The notes below the pieces were generated by a model. It worked only from the letters and a program-made list of their open reading frames with translations. It made no database searches and was not told the origin of the DNA. From Flavobacteriaceae bacterium (lineage in GTDB: Bacteria > Bacteroidota > Bacteroidia > Flavobacteriales > Flavobacteriaceae), in contig PATA01000010.1 in assembly GCA_002713495.1 (NCBI GenBank), forward strand, positions 1,996 to 15,841: a stretch of DNA of 13,846 nucleotides, written 5' to 3'. Positions 7,224 through 13,846 of this stretch are shown in pieces (the stretch's first letter is position 1; each line of letters opens with the position of its first letter). A program made the position numbers and the translations under genes.

Positions 7224-8675
7224 TTATTTATAGTATTGACACCAAGAAAATACTGTTTCATCTGCACCAGTTCCACTAACTTGAGAAGCAACAGATTCTG
7301 CCCATGTTGAGGCATCAGTTACTACGGAATTAACAGCAGCAAATATAGTTGCGATTGTATCAGAGGTAACAAAATCAAAATCATCGAATAAGAGCTGACC
7401 CAAAGCGGTGGCAGTACCTTTTCCTGCATAATTGGAATGAACCTGTTCCATAGTTGTACCAGTATTAAAGGACTTAAATACAACATTTTTAGTCAATCCA
7501 GTTGCTCCACTTTTCCATGTACCGTATTGATTGGTATCATCTTGTTTGGCTTGACCATAAACTGTAACATTTTGAACTGTAAACTCGCCAGTAATAGCTC
7601 CGGTCGAATCCTCTGTACCATCAATTTCAAAAGCTCCATCGGTCATCGTATTCATAACCAATACTGCATTATCAATTGTACCACTGTAACCTTCATCAAG
7701 ATCGATTGCATCGTCCCCATTGTAGTGAATAATTAGGTTGGTTACATTAACAGAACCTCCAAAAATCTCTATACCATCATCTTGACTTCCTATGATTTCA
7801 ATATTTTGAACAGTAGTTCCAGACCCTACTCCACCAAATGTAATTGCTTGAAGTTCATTATTTGGAGCAATCTCTTGTCCAGAGTGACGAACGGAGACGT
7901 ATTCTAATCTTCCGGAATTATCAGTAGCATTGCTTCCTCCATATTGTGTCCATGCAAATCCATCAGCAATCCCTTCGATATCATCAGTTCCTCCATCTTC
8001 ACCAACAATTGCATTACCAAGAACTACAATTGATCCCCACTTACCCATATCAGAGGGAACTCTATTTGGAGAAACTCCATTATCGGAATACGTAATCTCA
8101 TCCTTTATATCTGTAAAGATAATCGGGGCCTCTGCTGTTCCAATAGCATTAATTTGTCCTCCAGCTGCAATTACAAGAACAGTAGCATCTACTCCAGTTC
8201 CATCATAAGCTTTAACTATTGTTCCGGCTTGGATATTTAAAACCCCGCCAGATCTCACAACAACTTTTCCATTTATGGTCCATATTCTGTCATTAGTCCA
8301 ATTTGTAGAGCCATCAATAAAAGTAACCCCTCCGGCAGCCCCTACAGACTCAACTAAATTTGATGCAGCGGCAGCGGCAGCAGCAGCATCAGCAGCAGCT
8401 TGCGCTTCTAATGCTCCTTTAACAGCAGCATCAATAACATCTGCTTGTCCTGATAAACCAGTAGCAACAGCAGCTGTAGCAGCATCAGCAGCAGCTTGAG
8501 CAATAGTTGGACTAAGGGTATTAACAGTACTTGTTAGTTGGGCTAATGCAGCAGCTACTGCAGCATCAACAATTGATTGAATTTGAGAAGCTGGAATTTC
8601 AACAATTTCAGCATCTTTTGAACATGATGTAAAGATCAAAGTAGCTGACAACAATAAAGTATATATTTTTTTCAT
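7224..8675 (-). CDS. Surface lipoprotein with Ala-rich stalk and parallel beta-helix domain
   Basis: This 483-residue lipoprotein has a short signal peptide with lipobox F-T-S-C and acylated Cys18. The next residues, SKDAE, resemble the acidic lipoprotein export signal that sends Bacteroidota lipoproteins to the cell surface. Residues 37-104 are extremely Ala-rich with few breaks, probably a helical stalk. From about 115 to 430 the sequence repeats short beta-strand turns of right-handed beta-helix type, such as VVVRSGGVLNIQAGTIVKA. It includes Asp-rich turns (DDGIEIFGG at 299-307, DDAIDLDEG at 321-329) that could bind cations. The protein ends in FSWCQYYK. Relatives are sometimes labelled 'multidrug transporter', which is not supported: there are no membrane helices. 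It is first in line before the TonB receptor and the PiT transporter, and is likely a partner or substrate-capturing protein for that receptor. The true ligand is unknown. Confidence 0.85.
   Translation of the reverse strand: MKKIYTLLLSATLIFTSCSKDAEIVEIPASQIQSIVDAAVAAALAQLTSTVNTLSPTIAQAAADAATAAVATGLSGQADVIDAAVKGALEAQAAADAAAAAAAASNLVESVGAAGGVTFIDGSTNWTNDRIWTINGKVVVRSGGVLNIQAGTIVKAYDGTGVDATVLVIAAGGQINAIGTAEAPIIFTDIKDEITYSDNGVSPNRVPSDMGKWGSIVVLGNAIVGEDGGTDDIEGIADGFAWTQYGGSNATDNSGRLEYVSVRHSGQEIAPNNELQAITFGGVGSGTTVQNIEIIGSQDDGIEIFGGSVNVTNLIIHYNGDDAIDLDEGYSGTIDNAVLVMNTMTDGAFEIDGTEDSTGAITGEFTVQNVTVYGQAKQDDTNQYGTWKSGATGLTKNVVFKSFNTGTTMEQVHSNYAGKGTATALGQLLFDDFDFVTSDTIATIFAAVNSVVTDASTWAESVASQVSGTGADETVFSWCQYYK
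8382..8498 (-). repeat. 21-bp direct repeats in the Ala-rich coding region
   Basis: The same 21 bases occur at 8382-8402 and 8478-8498, 96 bp (32 codons) apart and in frame. Both encode Q-A-A-A-D-A-A in the stalk of the lipoprotein. They lie within runs of GCA/GCT/GCG triplets. The layout could let the stalk change length by slippage or recombination without losing the frame. Confidence 0.75.
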
Positions 8676-8737
8676 GTTTGATTAATGGTTTAATTAAAAT
8701 AACATTACAATATTAATTTTTTAAGAGGGGATTTTCT

Positions 8738-8765
8738 TTATCTAATTGTTAATTATCTAACTGTT
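8738..8765. promoter_or_regulatory. Direct repeat TTATCTAAYTGTT, 15-bp period (candidate operator)
   Basis: TTATCTAATTGTT (8738-8750) and TTATCTAACTGTT (8753-8765) agree at 12 of 13 bases. They lie in the divergent spacer, 63 bases upstream of the lipoprotein start and 92 upstream of the dGTPase start. Placement suits a regulator of the lipoprotein promoter. No known consensus is claimed. Confidence 0.35.
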
Positions 8766-8804
8766 TTTTTTATTAAAAGGTTATGAATCTAATTATTTAA
8801 TTAA

Positions 8805-8817
8805 CATTAACTTAATG
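8805..8817. promoter_or_regulatory. Palindrome CATTAA-C-TTAATG in the divergent spacer
   Basis: A perfect 6-bp inverted repeat around one base, about 26 bases upstream of the likely dGTPase -7 box. It could be an operator for the dGTPase operon. The composition is AT-rich, so it may be chance. Confidence 0.25.
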
Positions 8818-8842
8818 TCATCTTTTTCTCTTCGATTATTTA

Positions 8843-8850
8843 TACTTTTG
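8843..8850 (+). promoter_or_regulatory. Promoter -7 box (TAnnTTTG) of the dGTPase operon
   Basis: TACTTTTG matches the Bacteroidota housekeeping -7 consensus TAnnTTTG exactly. No good TTG appears at the expected -33 position (around 8820), where the sequence is T-rich instead. The box ends 7 bases before the dGTPase ATG at 8858, so the transcript would begin at or very near the start codon. Confidence 0.5.
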
Positions 8851-8857
8851 CAAAGCA

Positions 8858-10174
8858 ATGAAATGGGAACAATTATTATCATTAAGAAGGTTTGGAGATG
8901 ACCAGAAGAGATTAAGAATAGATCAAGATGATACAAGATTAGGTTTTGAAGTTGACTACGATAGAATTGTTTTTTCATCATCTTTCAGAAGTCTTCAAGA
9001 TAAAACGCAGGTCATTCCATTTTCTAAAACTGATTTTGTTCATACAAGACTAACCCACAGTCTTGAGGTCTCAGTTGTTGGAAGAAGTATTGGAAGGTTG
9101 GCAGGTAAAAATATTCTAAATAAACATCCTTATTTAAAACAAGATCTAGGTTATCAAATGAATGATTTTGGAGCTATAGTTGCAGCTGCGTCTTTAGCTC
9201 ATGACATTGGTAACCCTCCCTTTGGGCACAGTGGAGAAAAAGCAATAGGATATTTTTTTGAGCACGGTGAGGGTAAAAAGTATTTGGAAAAACTTTCAGG
9301 ACAGGAAATAAATGACTTAATAAATTTTGAAGGAAACGCAAATGGTTTTAGAATAGCAACAAAATCGATGCAAGGAATTCCAGGAGGTTTAAGACTTAGT
9401 TATGCAACACTTGGCGCGTATACTAAATACCCTAAAGGAAGTTTCCCAGTAATTAAATCGGATAATATAGCACATAAAAAATTTGGATTTTTCAAATCCG
9501 AGGAGTCATTCTTTAAATCTGTTGCGAATGATTTAGGGACCCATATTAGTGGTTCATATTTAAGACATCCATTAGCATTTTTAGTGGAGGCTGCCGATGA
9601 TATTTGTTATACAATTATTGATTTTGAGGATGGTATTAATCTTGGATTAATATCTGAGGATTATGCATTAGAATATCTAATTAATTTGGTCAGAGAAACA
9701 ATTGATACAAAAAAATATAATAAGCTAACCAATAGATCGCATAGATTAAGTTATTTAAGAGCACTTTCAATCAACACCTTAATTCAAGATGTTGTTAGAG
9801 TTTTTAATGAAAATGAATCTTCAATCCTAGAGGGTAAATTTTTAACTCCTCTGATCAGTAAAAGTAAATACAAAGCTCAGGTAGAGGACATAATTGGATT
9901 AAGTGTTGAAAAAATATATAAATCTGATGAGGTAGCTAATAAAGAAGTAGTAGGTTATAAAGTGATAGATTCATTGTTAAAACCTTTTGTTTCTGCTTCA
10001 GTTAACTCATTAAATAATTCAACTAGTAGCTATGATAAATCAATATTAAGGTTAGTCCCAGATGGAACCCCTATGGTTGGAGAAAACCTATACGATACTC
10101 TTTTAAACGCAACATGTTTTGTTGCTAGTTTATCAGATGGAAAAGCAAATGAGCTCTCAAAACAAATACATTAA
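8858..10174 (+). CDS. dgt: Deoxyguanosinetriphosphate triphosphohydrolase (dGTPase), HD superfamily
   Basis: This cytoplasmic enzyme hydrolyses dGTP, and in many relatives other dNTPs, to the deoxynucleoside plus triphosphate, trimming the dNTP pool. The 438 residues show the family pattern: the N-terminal FRSLQDKTQVIPF segment (43-55), then the metal-binding HD residues H67 in RLTHS, H115-D116 in AHDIGNPPFGHS, and an Asp at 247/248 in EAADDICY. The catalytic-region His124 and the FEGNANGFR motif (157-165) are also present. The length is as expected for the shorter bacterial dGTPase-like proteins, which are often allosteric dNTPases. The start is supported by the family's conserved N-terminal WEQLLSLRRFGD. 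It is the first gene of a probable three-gene plus-strand operon, diverging from the lipoprotein gene. Its transcript may be leaderless. Confidence 0.95.
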   Translation: MKWEQLLSLRRFGDDQKRLRIDQDDTRLGFEVDYDRIVFSSSFRSLQDKTQVIPFSKTDFVHTRLTHSLEVSVVGRSIGRLAGKNILNKHPYLKQDLGYQMNDFGAIVAAASLAHDIGNPPFGHSGEKAIGYFFEHGEGKKYLEKLSGQEINDLINFEGNANGFRIATKSMQGIPGGLRLSYATLGAYTKYPKGSFPVIKSDNIAHKKFGFFKSEESFFKSVANDLGTHISGSYLRHPLAFLVEAADDICYTIIDFEDGINLGLISEDYALEYLINLVRETIDTKKYNKLTNRSHRLSYLRALSINTLIQDVVRVFNENESSILEGKFLTPLISKSKYKAQVEDIIGLSVEKIYKSDEVANKEVVGYKVIDSLLKPFVSASVNSLNNSTSSYDKSILRLVPDGTPMVGENLYDTLLNATCFVASLSDGKANELSKQIH

Positions 10175-10195
10175 AAATAAATTTTATCTAATTAA

Positions 10196-11431
10196 ATGGT
10201 ATATAGGTGGCTTTTCTTTATTTTACTAATTATCATTACCCAGTGGTATTGCTTTCAATCTATTAAGACTGTTTTTCAAAATAAATTAATATGGCTCATT
10301 TATTGTATAATATCATTTGGTATTATTGGAAACTTTATATTTCAAGCTTTAAATTACGACAGGTCAGAGGGGTTTAACCACGCAATTAGTTATTCATTAG
10401 GTTTTTTTCTATCTCTGTTTATCTTTCAAGCTATAATTATAATAAGTTTATTTTTTGAGGATATAATAAGAATACCTCAAGCTATGTATTCACTTTTTAA
10501 TCAAGGATTCAATGGTCAAGAATACTTTCCCCAGAGGAGAAAATTTATGTCCCAATTAGCGTTGATTTTGGCATCAATTCCATTTGGTGCCTTGATGTAT
10601 GGAATGTTCAGAGGAAAGTATAATTACAAAGTAATGAGTTATGAAATAGAATTTGATGACCTTCCAAATTCTTTTGATGGATTTACTATTAGTCATATTT
10701 CAGATATACATTGCGGTAGTTTTGATAACTATGAAAAGGTAAAATATGGAATAGAATTAATAAATAAGCAGAAATCTGATGTCATAATGTTTACAGGAGA
10801 TATCGTTAATAATATATCTGCTGAACTTGATCCTTGGAAAGATTTATTTTCTAAACTTACCGCTAAATATGGAATATATTCTGTCTTGGGTAATCATGAT
10901 TATGGAGATTACATGCAATGGAATAGTGATGATGAGAAAATAAAAAATTTTGAAAATTTAAAAAAAATCCAAAATGAAATGGGTTTTAATTTATTAATCA
11001 ATGAAAATGATTCAATTAGAAAGGGTGATGAGACTATTTCTATTGTTGGAGTTGAAAATTGGGGAGCTGGAGGATTTAAAAAGGCTGGAGATTTAAAAAA
11101 GGCAATAAGTGGTTTGTCAAGTAAAGAGTTTAAAATTCTTTTATCACATGATCCTTCTCACTGGAATGCTGAGGTAACCCCAAACGAGAATTATTTTCCA
11201 CTTACCTTAAGCGGACATACTCATGGAATGCAATTTGGAATTGATATTCCTGGATGGATTAAGTGGAGTCCTATAAAATGGCGCTATCCTCAGTTTGCAG
11301 GACTTTATAAAAAAGCAAAAGAGTATTTATATGTTAATCGAGGATTCGGTTATTTAGCATATCCTGGAAGAGTTGGAATGTGGCCAGAAATTACTGTAAT
11401 TACTCTAAAAAAAAAGAGTATTGACGTTTAA
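10196..11431 (+). CDS. Membrane-anchored calcineurin-like metallophosphoesterase
   Basis: This 411-residue protein has four predicted N-terminal membrane helices (about 4-20, 31-52, 64-86, 116-138) followed by a calcineurin-like phosphoesterase domain (about 160-405). All metal-site motifs are intact: D170-I-H172, G201-D202, G232-N-H-D235, S-H318-D and G340-H-T-H-G344. The layout is that of the YkuE-like membrane phosphoesterases, some of which cleave lipid-linked pyrophosphates (such as the LpxG type in lipid A synthesis). The actual substrate cannot be told from the sequence. It starts 21 bp after the dGTPase stop with no promoter box between, so both are probably co-transcribed. With four helices counted, the catalytic domain should lie on the same side as the N-terminus. 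Confidence 0.88.
   Translation: MVYRWLFFILLIIITQWYCFQSIKTVFQNKLIWLIYCIISFGIIGNFIFQALNYDRSEGFNHAISYSLGFFLSLFIFQAIIIISLFFEDIIRIPQAMYSLFNQGFNGQEYFPQRRKFMSQLALILASIPFGALMYGMFRGKYNYKVMSYEIEFDDLPNSFDGFTISHISDIHCGSFDNYEKVKYGIELINKQKSDVIMFTGDIVNNISAELDPWKDLFSKLTAKYGIYSVLGNHDYGDYMQWNSDDEKIKNFENLKKIQNEMGFNLLINENDSIRKGDETISIVGVENWGAGGFKKAGDLKKAISGLSSKEFKILLSHDPSHWNAEVTPNENYFPLTLSGHTHGMQFGIDIPGWIKWSPIKWRYPQFAGLYKKAKEYLYVNRGFGYLAYPGRVGMWPEITVITLKKKSIDV
11401..11420. repeat. Inverted repeat TACTCT-A8-AGAGTA at a gene 3' end
   Basis: A perfect 6-bp stem around eight A residues lies within the last codons of the metallophosphoesterase gene. It could be a 3'-end hairpin, though it is weak and has no T-run after it. 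Confidence 0.3.
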
Positions 11432-11451
11432 TAAAAAAAATCCTATTTTAG
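11421..11451 (+). promoter_or_regulatory. Possible promoter for the thioredoxin-like gene
   Basis: TTG at 11421-11423, a 20-base spacer, then TATTTTAG at 11444-11451 (one mismatch to TAnnTTTG). The spacing fits the Bacteroidota -33/-7 promoter form. The -33 element lies inside the last codons of the upstream gene, so the small gene may have its own promoter besides read-through. Confidence 0.3.
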
Positions 11452-11477
11452 CCCTTGAGTCGAAATAAACAAGTTAG

Positions 11478-11777
11478 ATGTCTAAATTTGGTCAATTAAT
11501 AGACGACACCAATCCTTTATTGTTGGTCTTTTATAATGAGGCTGATTCAGTTTCATCCTCTATGAATCCTGTTCTTAAGGATGTTGCATCAACCATGGGA
11601 GATAGTGCCAAAGTAATTAAAATAAATGTTGATAAAAATATAAAACTAGCCGAAGCGCTCAGAGTTAAGGCACTACCAACATTAATGATTTATAAAGACA
11701 GGGAAATGTTGTGGAGACAAAGTGGGGAACAGGATGCAAACACTCTTATTGGACTTATCAAAGATCACGTAGCTTAG
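11478..11777 (+). CDS. Thioredoxin-fold protein lacking the CxxC active site
   Basis: This 99-residue cytoplasmic protein lines up without gaps with thioredoxin. LLLVFYNEADSVSSSMNPVL (14-33) stands where thioredoxin has the ...FYAEWCGPCKMM.P.L segment, so WCGPC is replaced by A22-D-S-V-S26. Both cysteines and the Trp are gone, and the protein has no Cys at all. The fold is otherwise kept: KVIKINVDKN strand, the cis-proline loop ALPTLMIY (P67), and the C-terminal helix. It therefore cannot act as a thiol oxidoreductase. A binding or chaperone-like role is the likeliest option. Comparable Cys-less small thioredoxins occur, from memory, across Flavobacteriaceae, which would argue for a conserved function rather than decay. 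It is the last gene of the probable dGTPase operon (46-bp gap) and its stop overlaps the convergent neighbour by 4 bp. Confidence 0.85.
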   Translation: MSKFGQLIDDTNPLLLVFYNEADSVSSSMNPVLKDVASTMGDSAKVIKINVDKNIKLAEALRVKALPTLMIYKDREMLWRQSGEQDANTLIGLIKDHVA

Positions 11778-13846
11778 TCATCCTTAAACTTACCTATTGT
11801 AGTATTATATTCATTTTGAATATTTATTGCAAAATCACTTTTATCATTATTTAAAATTAATTCCACAAAATATCTAAAATCCATTATTTCATCTTTTATT
11901 TGTTCAGAATACCTGATTTTTTCCTCTGCAGGTAAATCAATAAAAATTGATATCCTATTTTTGTAAACATTCAACAGTCTTAGAGCAATTTTTTGAGCTT
12001 TATCATCAGATTTTGAAAGATAATAACCATAAATTATGTCATATAGTTCTGTGTAGAAGTCATATTCTCCGTATAGAAAAATAAATGGATTAATTGAACT
12101 GGTAAACTTATCTAGTTCTTTCTCGAGAATTTCAATATCCTTATTCAATAAAACTGCTTCGATTAAGGTTCTATATCTTTCAATTATTGTTACTATTTCT
12201 TCCCCCATATTATATTGAAGATCTATTTCTAAAGAGGAGAAATAATTTAGTTCGCTTGAGTACTTATTAGAAATTTTAGAAGCTAAATTTTGAGCTAACT
12301 TATCTTCATAGATTGTGTAGTAATTATCGACAAAAGGGACTAGTAAACTATAGTAGCCAAATTTATCGATTGGCATTTTTTCTATTGCAAGATCAATGAT
12401 TTCCTTGGCCTTTTCTGGCTTGTTTTCCTTAATTAATTGCTCAGATAATCTAGCCAAATTACTCCTAAAACTTATGCTGTTTTTTCTTGTCTCGGGATCA
12501 TGATAAATATTTGGATCATCTGAATTACCCCAGCTCCATTGTTTAACTATATTATACATAAGTTCACTATCTATCCTACCCATCAAATAACTATTGTTAG
12601 GATTTTTTGGAGTTTTAATTGGAACTAACTTATAAACTAGTCCATCCAGTTGGAGATATTCTTTCATCCAGATATATTCAGAATCATCGTAACTCCCACC
12701 AGTAAAGTATATTGGACGATTCCAATCATTGTTTGCCAATATATCAATCATTAAAAGCTGATTTTTAGTAATCCCAGTTTTTGGAAGATCTATATCAATA
12801 TGTGACACAATTTTATCTGCATCTTCTTGTGAGACAATTCCGCTTTTTAAAACATTCTCTTTGTTGACCGGAAGCCTGATCTTGTTTGTTGGATAAAAAA
12901 CCATTTCTTGAGTATTTTTTGGGTATTCTGATGGATTTCCTCCTGTTTGAAAAATTAAACTTTTAAATTTAGTTCTGTCATCATCACTTGAAACCCAACT
13001 CATAAAATCCTTTATATCCCACCTAATAGAATCAGTAAGTGGTTCATATTTAATATAATCTCGAATACCGTATGCATAGTTTTTATGTTTAAGTTGAGAT
13101 TTTATAGGATCACTTTTATATGTTTTTCTTTTTGTCTGATCTATATACCAGTCTGTAGCCAAAAGACTTGTATTGATCGTTCTAACATCAGTTCTATATC
13201 CCTCAATTTCTTGTGCATACCAAAGAGCAAAAGTATCATTATCTCCAATTGTAAAAATGATTGAACCAACATCTTTTTGAATAGAAGACAAATATGATTT
13301 TGCAATTGATTGTGCTGTATATCTATTTGATCTGTCATGGTCATCCCAATTTTGATAGGCCATTAAAAATGGAACAAAAATTAAACAGAGAATTGGAGTT
13401 AAAATTTCTAAAATTTTAGATTTATTTATGGATTTAATTTTTTCAGTCAATGCCAAAGCTCCAAGGCCTATACATATTGAGAAAACATAAAATGAACCCA
13501 CCAATGCATAATCTCTTTCTCTTGGCTCAAATGGTCTTTCATTAAGATATACTTTCAATGCAAGACCGGTAAATAGGAAAAATAAAAGAATAACCCAGAA
13601 TTTTTTTGGGTCTTTTCTATACAGGTAATAAGCGCCAAAAATCCCTAATAAAAGGGGAAGAAAAAAATAGGTGTTTCTAGCTTTATTATTTTTTGCATCT
13701 TCACTAATTTCTTTTTGATTTCCTAATCTAAGTGAATCAATAAATGAAATTCCACTTATCCAATTTCCATCTAAAATATTATAAGTTCCAGCATTGTCAT
13801 TTTGCCTTCCTACAAAATTCCACATGAAGTATCGTAAATACATATA
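11774..13846 (-). CDS. TMEM260-like (DUF2723) membrane protein, putative protein O-mannosyltransferase family, 5'-truncated
   Basis: The frame runs through the right edge of the window, so the N-terminal part is missing; the Met at 13843 is internal. The family (Pfam DUF2723, now linked to eukaryotic TMEM260, a protein O-mannosyltransferase) has a GT-C-type membrane domain followed by a soluble tail. The visible 690 residues start in the membrane domain. They include the conserved YFMWNFVGRQND and NERPFEPRERDYALVGSF segments and about four helices (local residues 57-75, 83-100, 110-131, 143-161). A soluble region follows, with FTIGDNDTFALWYAQE (197-212) typical of the family, and TPR-like helices near KPEKAKEIIDLAIEKMP. 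Full-length flavobacterial members are around 1,000 residues or more. Glycosyl transfer by the bacterial members is inferred from the family; the acidic catalytic residues expected in the N-terminal part are outside the window. Confidence 0.88.
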   Translation of the reverse strand, partial: YMYLRYFMWNFVGRQNDNAGTYNILDGNWISGISFIDSLRLGNQKEISEDAKNNKARNTYFFLPLLLGIFGAYYLYRKDPKKFWVILLFFLFTGLALKVYLNERPFEPRERDYALVGSFYVFSICIGLGALALTEKIKSINKSKILEILTPILCLIFVPFLMAYQNWDDHDRSNRYTAQSIAKSYLSSIQKDVGSIIFTIGDNDTFALWYAQEIEGYRTDVRTINTSLLATDWYIDQTKRKTYKSDPIKSQLKHKNYAYGIRDYIKYEPLTDSIRWDIKDFMSWVSSDDDRTKFKSLIFQTGGNPSEYPKNTQEMVFYPTNKIRLPVNKENVLKSGIVSQEDADKIVSHIDIDLPKTGITKNQLLMIDILANNDWNRPIYFTGGSYDDSEYIWMKEYLQLDGLVYKLVPIKTPKNPNNSYLMGRIDSELMYNIVKQWSWGNSDDPNIYHDPETRKNSISFRSNLARLSEQLIKENKPEKAKEIIDLAIEKMPIDKFGYYSLLVPFVDNYYTIYEDKLAQNLASKISNKYSSELNYFSSLEIDLQYNMGEEIVTIIERYRTLIEAVLLNKDIEILEKELDKFTSSINPFIFLYGEYDFYTELYDIIYGYYLSKSDDKAQKIALRLLNVYKNRISIFIDLPAEEKIRYSEQIKDEIMDFRYFVELILNNDKSDFAINIQNEYNTTIGKFKDD

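Noticed and set aside
7437..8208. Two further plus-strand frames (7437-7736 and 7930-8208)
   Set aside because: Both are antisense to the beta-helix region of the lipoprotein and show no protein-like features of their own.
8275..8499. Alanine-rich plus-strand open frame
   Set aside because: It is the antisense reading of the GCA/GCT triplet run in the lipoprotein gene; such repeats stay open in several frames.
4347..8675. SusCD-type polysaccharide utilisation locus
   Set aside because: The lipoprotein is a beta-helix protein, not a SusD-like TPR protein, and no glycoside hydrolase or other carbohydrate gene is present.
8793..8981. 62-codon minus-strand frame over the dGTPase start
   Set aside because: It overlaps the conserved N-terminus and promoter of dgt in the opposite direction; no similarity recognised.
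13141..13344. 67-codon minus-strand frame inside the TMEM260-like gene
   Set aside because: Out-of-frame shadow of a well-supported coding region on the same strand.

Overview
The window is an AT-rich stretch of chromosome from a member of the Bacteroidota, most likely a marine-type flavobacterium. Supporting signs are a TonB-dependent receptor with an N-terminal carboxypeptidase-regulatory-like domain, a lipoprotein with an acidic 'SKDAE' motif just after the lipobox cysteine, a TMEM260-like (DUF2723) membrane protein, a PiT transporter fused to a PhoU-like tail, a TAnnTTTG-type -7 promoter box, and the near absence of Shine-Dalgarno sequences. Genes are tightly packed, and both convergent gene pairs overlap at their stop codons. 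I see no insertion sequence, phage gene, CRISPR array, tRNA or rRNA.

Layout. Positions 1-1320 (+) hold the 3' part of nrdA, the large subunit of class I ribonucleotide reductase, cut by the window edge. Positions 1321-1649 are a non-coding spacer that ends in a row of TGTTAA-like hexamers on an 11-bp grid. A small secreted MORN-repeat protein follows (1650-2009, +). It meets head-on a minus-strand block of three genes. In transcription order these are a surface lipoprotein with an alanine-rich stalk and beta-helix (8675-7224), a TonB-dependent receptor (7157-4347) and a PiT/PhoU-like phosphate transporter (4290-2002). A strong UUCG-capped terminator lies between the lipoprotein and the receptor. 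Divergently, a plus-strand run holds a dGTPase (8858-10174), a membrane-anchored metallophosphoesterase (10196-11431) and a thioredoxin-fold protein without its CxxC (11478-11777). The last gene (13846-11774, -) is the C-terminal two thirds or so of a TMEM260-like protein, cut by the right edge.

How they may work together. NrdA makes deoxynucleotides and dGTPase degrades dGTP, so both act on the dNTP pool, but they are not in one operon. The most interesting unit is the lipoprotein, receptor and PiT block. It has an outer-surface part, an outer-membrane gate and an inner-membrane carrier, and there is no SusD partner. I infer a phosphate (or phosphorylated-compound) acquisition locus. The PiT family assignment is solid. 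The substrate of the receptor and the role of the lipoprotein are inferred from context only. Most of the rest is ordinary core genome.
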